Source of the DNA: Thalassobius sp049116315
Lineage (GTDB): Bacteria; Pseudomonadota; Alphaproteobacteria; Rhodobacterales; Rhodobacteraceae
Direction: 5' to 3'
Assembly (NCBI GenBank): GCA_049116315.1
Contig: JAGDZD010000022.1
Location: 33,452-97,451 of the forward strand
Length of the DNA: 64,000 nt
Part shown: piece after piece, positions 60,085 to 64,000 of the stretch
How the letters are laid out: the number at the start of each line of letters is the position of its first letter
Numbering within the stretch: the stretch's first letter is position 1
The notes under the pieces: generated by a model
Told to the model about the DNA's origin: nothing
The model's input: only the letters and a program-made list of their open reading frames with translations
Databases searched by the model: none
Program-made: the position numbers and the translations under genes

Positions 60085-60738
60085 CTACGCCTGCATCTCA
60101 GCCAGTTGAGCCAAAATTTGGCTATAATTTTCAACGCCCTGCGCCCCAGAGACCAGATGCTTTTGGTCAAAGACCACAGCCGGCACACCGCGCACCCCTT
60201 GATTGATCCAGAAGTTTTGCAGCTTACGCACTTCGGGCGCAAAACGCTGATCCTCCAAAACTTCTGCGGCCTCTTGCGCGTTCAATCCAATCGACGTCAC
60301 GACTTTGATCAAGGCCGCGCGATCCGACAAATCGGCATGATCTGTAAAATACGCCGTAAAGAACGCTTGTTTCAACGCATGCTCCTGCCCCTGCGCCCCT
60401 GCCCACCGCAACAGTTGGTGGACGTTAAACGTGTTGTACATGCGCATATCATCAGTAAAGCGGAACTCAAACCCAACGTCTTTCCCAACCGCTGCAAGCC
60501 GATCACGCGCGTCTTGCGACTGCTCAGCGGTGCTGCCGTATTTCTCCATGATGTGGTCGCGCAAGTTTTGCCCCTGTGCTGGCATTTCAGGGTTCAATTC
60601 AAAGGGATGCCAATGGATTTCATGCGCAGTCTCCGCCTGCTCCAGCGCTTGTGCCAATTGGCGATAGCCAACGACACACCAGGGACAAACCACGTCTGAC
60701 ACGATGTCGATCCGTAGGGGAGAAGTGGGGTCGCTCAT
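60085..60738 (-). CDS. DsbA family oxidoreductase (FrnE-like)
   Basis: A 217-residue thioredoxin-fold protein with the active-site Cys18-Pro-Trp-Cys21 ('SDVVCPWCVVGY'), a helical insertion, and the cis-proline segment 'GVRGVPAVVFDQKHLVSGAQG'. There is no signal peptide, so it is cytoplasmic, as FrnE-type (polyketide synthesis-related name, general thiol oxidoreductase) proteins are. It stands alone and converges with the SRPBCC gene. Confidence 0.92.
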   Translation of the reverse strand: MSDPTSPLRIDIVSDVVCPWCVVGYRQLAQALEQAETAHEIHWHPFELNPEMPAQGQNLRDHIMEKYGSTAEQSQDARDRLAAVGKDVGFEFRFTDDMRMYNTFNVHQLLRWAGAQGQEHALKQAFFTAYFTDHADLSDRAALIKVVTSIGLNAQEAAEVLEDQRFAPEVRKLQNFWINQGVRGVPAVVFDQKHLVSGAQGVENYSQILAQLAEMQA

Positions 60739-61026
60739 ATGGCCTCGCTTGTATCATTCATGTGCGTCATTGATCAGATAGGCACTTAACCCGCTTTGGC
60801 CGCGAGACAAGACTGGAACAACCAATTTCGACGCGGCACCTTCCCGCTGGCCCGAATTGGTACCGGATGAAATCCAATTGAAGCCACCGGATTTCCTGCC
60901 ACGCCCCTGCCCCTTACTTCGTCATCTGGGCCGCGCATATTCCTGCGAAACGCATATTGTCTAGGTTCGGCAAAAAAGTGAAAAAACGCCTTGTTTCTCA
61001 TTGAGGTGACAAATATACGGGTCAGC
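60739..61026. other. Intergenic stretch before the split tRNA
   Basis: No convincing gene. An AT-rich tract around 60985-61020 may hold the tRNA promoter. Confidence 0.5.
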
Positions 61027-61067
61027 GGAGACGTGGCCGAGTGGTCGAAGGCGCTCCCCTGCTAAGG
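61027..61067 (+). pseudogene. 5' half of tRNA-Ser(GCU), interrupted by an integrated element (att junction)
   Basis: The sequence begins as a normal class II serine tRNA (GGAGACG acceptor strand, D-arm GCCGAGTGGTCGAAGGC, anticodon stem CTCCC, loop CTGCTAA with anticodon GCT at 61060-61062 region) and stops matching after GG of the 3' anticodon stem at 61067. No variable arm, T-arm or 3' acceptor strand follows. A tyrosine integrase gene lies 120 bp further on, pointing toward this junction. The rest of the tRNA is expected at the far end of the element outside the window. Confidence 0.85.
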
Positions 61068-61186
61068 TCATGGACCGAGCGCAACAACCCTTTGAAATTG
61101 TTGCAAATACCAATCGAACCACAACACGTTTGCACGTTATTTGCACGGATCTGCGAGCGCCGTCCGCCACAAAAATCTAAATCGCT

Positions 61187-62251
61187 CTAGCGGATCATTC
61201 GCATCTTGCGCGGCTTCACGTCTGGCAGGTCGCTCGCACCAGAACGCAAATCCCAGCCAAAATCTAAGAGCTTTCCCGGCAAATCCATTGGTGCCAACTT
61301 TGCATAGCGCAACGCCATGTCTGATTTTTTCCAGCCGCCTCGCTCCATCAACAGGAGCAAGTCCTTGTTCACTGCATAGTGCCAAGTTGCAAAGCTATGA
61401 CGTAGCGTGTGCGGAGTGACATCATCGCCCAGACGGGCGGCTTTGCGAGCTTTGGTGAACCCAGCTTCAATCTGCCCGCCGCTGCCAGTGTTCAAGCGAT
61501 AGGCCTTGCCCTTTGGCGTGCGAAACACTGCCCCTGCCTCGGGCAAGCCTGATGCGGCCAAGATCCGCATAGTGCGCGGTGGAAATTCGACCATCTTAAG
61601 GGTGCCGTTTTTGGAGTGCGGTATTAGCGCTTGCCGGGTTTCCAAGTGTAGGTTGTCCGAAGTTAGCGACAACGCCTCGCTGGTGCGACACCCTGTGCCT
61701 AGCAAAAAGGCCACTATGGGTAATAGATGCGGCTCACAGCATTCCAGTAAGGTCTCGGCTTCGCTCGGTGTCAGCCAGCGAATTTTAGCGTCAGGCTCTT
61801 TGCGTCTTCGAAATCGGCGTGGCGGAACATGGCCATCGTCTGCCGCCAAGTTGTAAACTGCGGAAATCGGAGTGATGATCTGCCGGTTGATGGTTGCTGG
61901 AGCGCCAGTAGGTTGTATGGATTGAGCTGCTTTGTTGACAGCGCTGTTGTCGATATCAACCAGACGCGCCTTTTCCCCAAAGTGCAATAAGATTGGCTCT
62001 AGAAACCGCGCCTCCCCACCCGCCTCCATGTAAGTGACTGCGGCCTCGGCAAATGTTAGCGTCCCCCGCTTGCCAAGTGATGCACGCTGGATAAGTTCGT
62101 TTTCGATTTTGGCTCGGATGATCTCGGCGGCTTTCTTGTCGCCAAGGCCAGTGCTTTCGTAAACGCTCTGCCCTGCGATGGTGCCCCGGATGTACCAGTT
62201 ACCGGTCGGCCTGCCTTCTTTGTCTTTCCGTTTGAAGAGAGTGAGGGGCAT
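61187..62251 (-). CDS. int: Tyrosine-type site-specific integrase
   Basis: A 354-residue tyrosine recombinase. An N-terminal arm-type/SAM-like part (about 1-155) is followed by the catalytic domain with Arg189 ('GTGCRTSEAL'), Lys214, His281-x-x-Arg284 ('HTLRHSF'), Trp307 in the place of the usual histidine ('RGGWKKS') and nucleophile Tyr316 ('ALRYAKL'). It is intact and probably active. The gene ends 120 bp from the split tRNA-Ser, the normal place for the integrase of a tRNA-targeting element. Its start overlaps the excisionase-like gene. Confidence 0.95.
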   Translation of the reverse strand: MPLTLFKRKDKEGRPTGNWYIRGTIAGQSVYESTGLGDKKAAEIIRAKIENELIQRASLGKRGTLTFAEAAVTYMEAGGEARFLEPILLHFGEKARLVDIDNSAVNKAAQSIQPTGAPATINRQIITPISAVYNLAADDGHVPPRRFRRRKEPDAKIRWLTPSEAETLLECCEPHLLPIVAFLLGTGCRTSEALSLTSDNLHLETRQALIPHSKNGTLKMVEFPPRTMRILAASGLPEAGAVFRTPKGKAYRLNTGSGGQIEAGFTKARKAARLGDDVTPHTLRHSFATWHYAVNKDLLLLMERGGWKKSDMALRYAKLAPMDLPGKLLDFGWDLRSGASDLPDVKPRKMRMIR

Positions 62252-62469
62252 TTTTTGACTTCTCCTTTGAAAAAGGCGTCCAGAAGATCCTGTGGACGAT
62301 AAAGGATGCGGGTTCGCCCTGAAACCTCGATGCGGGTTAGGGTGCCGATTTTGAATTTGCTATCCAAGCCGGATCGGCTTGTATGAATCTTGAAACGCGC
62401 AAGATAAGCAATCGCTTCTGCAGTAGTCAGTAGCTCATCGGTGGCAAGTTGTTCGTTATTGTCACTCAT
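62056..62469 (-). CDS. Excisionase-like MerR/HTH_17 protein overlapping the integrase
   Basis: A 137-codon frame with a strong AGGAGGACTCA site before the ATG at 62469. Residues about 12-72 look like a winged HTH excisionase domain ('LLTTAEAIAYLARFKIHTSRSGLDSKFKIGTLTRIEVSGRTRILYRPQDLLDAFF'). The last 65 codons run inside the integrase gene in another frame and are Ser/Lys/Gly-rich. The N-terminal part is convincing; the long overlap may be just readthrough to the next stop. Together with int it forms the recombination module. Confidence 0.75.
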   Translation of the reverse strand: MSDNNEQLATDELLTTAEAIAYLARFKIHTSRSGLDSKFKIGTLTRIEVSGRTRILYRPQDLLDAFFKGEVKKCPSLSSNGKTKKAGRPVTGTSGAPSQGRAFTKALALATRKPPRSSEPKSKTNLSSVHHLASGGR

Positions 62470-62478
62470 TGAGTCCTC

Positions 62479-63945
62479 CTATGCTGTGTCGGCATTTTTG
62501 TTTGACGAGGTGGCTTCAATTTCGAACGAAATTCGAACCCGATCGAGGATCCACTTCATGACAGGCACCGCCATGCTGTTGCCGATCCCTTTGTATCGAT
62601 GTCCATCCGGGCAATCACTCGCTGGTTTGCCTCGCCATTCGATCTGAGTGTGGTTGTCCGGGGTCCCTTGCAGGCGCTCACATTCGAGTGGGGTGATGCG
62701 CCGAACGGCCCAAGGTTGTGCTATGTAACTTCTCGACGAACCGCCACTTGCTGAGCGAATACTGACAGTATTGTGAGGGCCCTCTGGCATAGCGCCGCCT
62801 TCTCGGCCCCTTAGATCAAACGCAACTGCGGCATGCCCTCCGGCGTTTTGATGGCTGTTGTTGTGGCCCATGCTTCGCAGCGTTATAGCGCCGTCGTCGT
62901 CGCGAAACTGAACCTCTGTCCCCTTGCAGTCAAACGCGATTGGGATGATTGGAGTGCCGCGCCCGGTGCCATCCTCTGAGGCGTCAAAGCCTTCCCCTCG
63001 AAGGGTATGAGCAACTATGGTCTCAGTTTCATAGTCTTGTCGTCCCATTCCACCAGCGTTCAGGCAATGTGCAACTTCGCCTGTACTCGCAATCATTTTT
63101 CCTTCAGCGATGCCCTTACCACCTCCTCCGGAGCTTCGCGCAGGGGGGGCGGGAGCGACTTCGGCCGGCCCGGAATTGACAACTAATCCCCCGTCTGTGT
63201 CGAAGTCGGTGCCGAGGCCACCTCCTCCAGAGCCTCGCGCAGGGATGGTGGGAGCGACTTTCCCCGTTTCTCGGCGCGGCGGAGAATCCCCGCACATGCT
63301 TTGGAGCTCAAATAGTATCGCTGCGGGATCGATACAGTTTCCAAAATCGACGACAACGAAGACGCGGCGGCGGCGCTGGGCCACTCCGAACCACTGAGCA
63401 TCAAGAACCCGCCATGCGCAACGTCCCTTTGGCCCGGAAGCCATACCGAACTTTGGCCAGCGTCCGCCGACTGGCGCAGGTAGGGCGTCGTCGCTGCCGA
63501 TAAGCCCTCCCAAGAAAGATCCAAACGCATTGCCTTTGTCTGAGAGGACGCCGGGGACATTTTCCCACACGACGGCGAGTTTTCCATCCGGTCTAGCAGC
63601 GGTAAGTTCATGCACAATTTCCACAAATTTTAGGGTTAGATTGCCACGGGGATCTGCAGTGCCCTTACGCAGACCCGCCACAGAAAACGCCTGGCATGGG
63701 GTGCCGGCCACCAATAGATCCGGCAAAGGCACTCCGCGTCGCCGCAACAGCTCTGGCGATACTTCAGTCATGTCCCCCCACAAAAGAGGCTCGCCCTGCC
63801 TGTGATCTACTGGAGTTTTGTAGGCAAAGCGGGCCTGCAATACGGCACGAGGGAAATCCTCAATTTCAGACGCAAGTTGCCAATCCACCCATGCGGCGGC
63901 CAGTTCCGGCGCGCCAATGCCTGAACATAGTGTCATTCCGATCAT
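62479..63945 (-). CDS. dcm: C5 cytosine DNA methyltransferase (phage type)
   Basis: A 488-residue C5 methyltransferase. SAM motif I is 'MTLCSGIGAPELAAAW', the catalytic cysteine is Cys84 ('GTPCQAFSVAG'), motif VI is 'VWENVPG' (Glu128) and motif VIII 'AQRRRRVFVVVD' (190-200). The C-terminus has 'RRITPLECERLQG' and 'KGIGNSMAVPVM' (motifs IX-X). Between them lies an unusually glycine/serine-rich target-recognition region (about 215-400) with an internal repeat. Similar enzymes occur in phages and integrated elements, where they protect the DNA from host restriction. No restriction enzyme is visible. GGAGAAAC precedes the ATG at 63945. Confidence 0.93.
   Translation of the reverse strand: MIGMTLCSGIGAPELAAAWVDWQLASEIEDFPRAVLQARFAYKTPVDHRQGEPLLWGDMTEVSPELLRRRGVPLPDLLVAGTPCQAFSVAGLRKGTADPRGNLTLKFVEIVHELTAARPDGKLAVVWENVPGVLSDKGNAFGSFLGGLIGSDDALPAPVGGRWPKFGMASGPKGRCAWRVLDAQWFGVAQRRRRVFVVVDFGNCIDPAAILFELQSMCGDSPPRRETGKVAPTIPARGSGGGGLGTDFDTDGGLVVNSGPAEVAPAPPARSSGGGGKGIAEGKMIASTGEVAHCLNAGGMGRQDYETETIVAHTLRGEGFDASEDGTGRGTPIIPIAFDCKGTEVQFRDDDGAITLRSMGHNNSHQNAGGHAAVAFDLRGREGGAMPEGPHNTVSIRSASGGSSRSYIAQPWAVRRITPLECERLQGTPDNHTQIEWRGKPASDCPDGHRYKGIGNSMAVPVMKWILDRVRISFEIEATSSNKNADTA
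63119..63160 (-). repeat. Direct repeat inside the methyltransferase gene, copy 1
   Basis: A 42-bp stretch matches 63218-63259 with five differences, 99 bp (33 codons) apart, so in frame. On the protein it gives 'APAPPARSSGGGG' versus 'APTIPARGSGGGG'. Confidence 0.85.
63218..63259 (-). repeat. Direct repeat inside the methyltransferase gene, copy 2
   Basis: Second copy of the 42-bp repeat starting at 63119, encoding the 'APTIPARGSGGGG' segment of the target-recognition region. Confidence 0.85.
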
Positions 63946-64000
63946 ATCTAAGTTTCTCCTGTCGTCCGTCGCTGACCCCTGTTTCCAAGGGCCAGAAAGA

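Noticed and set aside
61027..61186. Group I intron in the tRNA-Ser anticodon loop
   Set aside because: The break is in the 3' side of the stem, not the loop, and an integrase gene follows directly with no intron-like core; an integrated element explains it better.
61187..64000. Complete prophage
   Set aside because: Only integrase, excisionase-like and methyltransferase genes are visible; no structural, replication or conjugation genes in the window, so phage, ICE or island cannot be told apart.

Overview
The window looks like chromosomal DNA of a marine alphaproteobacterium of the Rhodobacteraceae (roseobacter) type. I base this on the SPOR lipoprotein-dac-tmk-holB-tatD-MBL housekeeping string, the imuA-imuB-dnaE2 mutagenesis cassette, the zur-znuCB/znuA arrangement, a ChvE/GguA/GguB sugar transporter next to non-phosphorylative pentose genes, and a general GC-rich codon use. 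Species cannot be fixed from the sequence alone.

Layout. 1-4540 (minus): a tripartite tricarboxylate transporter operon tctC-tctB-tctA followed by an SDR enzyme and a thiamine-diphosphate enzyme cut by the window edge, with a divergent LysR gene. 5931-6020: tRNA-Ser(UGA). 6218-11716: tightly coupled cell-wall and DNA-replication housekeeping genes. 11790-12722: AEC-type permease. 12767-16100: zinc uptake (zur, znuC, znuB, znuA) with two candidate Zur boxes and a 15-copy 9-bp repeat inside znuA. 16204-21740: tamA-tamB outer-membrane assembly pair. 21748-22586: cupin and AsnC/Lrp regulator. 22652-28023: imuA-imuB-dnaE2. 28031-29236: a lone amino-acid-type binding protein.

29367-40452 is a complete uptake and oxidation locus for L-arabinose and/or D-galactose: GbpR-like regulator, ChvE-GguA-GguB transporter, sugar 1-dehydrogenase, mutarotase, IlvD/Edd-type sugar-acid dehydratase, 2-keto-3-deoxy-sugar-acid dehydratase and 2-oxoglutarate semialdehyde dehydrogenase. 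No lactonase gene is present. 40523-45797 holds gap and the glycerol genes glpK, glpD and glpR.

45798-47864 is a 2-kb stretch without a convincing gene. It is rich in perfect palindromes, has a consensus DnaA-type 9-mer near each edge, and carries a 19-bp inverted repeat about 1.45 kb apart.

47865-58493 is the most interesting locus. It has a sugar ABC transporter, a GntR regulator with two winged-helix domains, an aldo-keto reductase, a COG3618 lactonase, a Zn-dependent polyol/sugar-acid dehydrogenase, a UxaB-like reductase, a UxaA-like dehydratase, and a PfkB (KDG-type) kinase fused to an L-rhamnose/L-fucose-type mutarotase. Together these enzymes fit a route from L-galactose through L-galactonate, D-tagaturonate, D-altronate and KDG to KDPG. 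Such a route would make sense for a marine bacterium feeding on algal polysaccharide sugars.

58494-60738 holds a secreted cupin behind a promoter overlapped by two near-identical palindromic operators, a possible small coupled ORF, an SRPBCC protein and a DsbA-like protein. From 61027 on, a tRNA-Ser(GCU) gene is cut in its anticodon stem and followed by a tyrosine integrase, an excisionase-like gene and a C5 DNA methyltransferase. This is the left end of an integrated element that runs out of the window.
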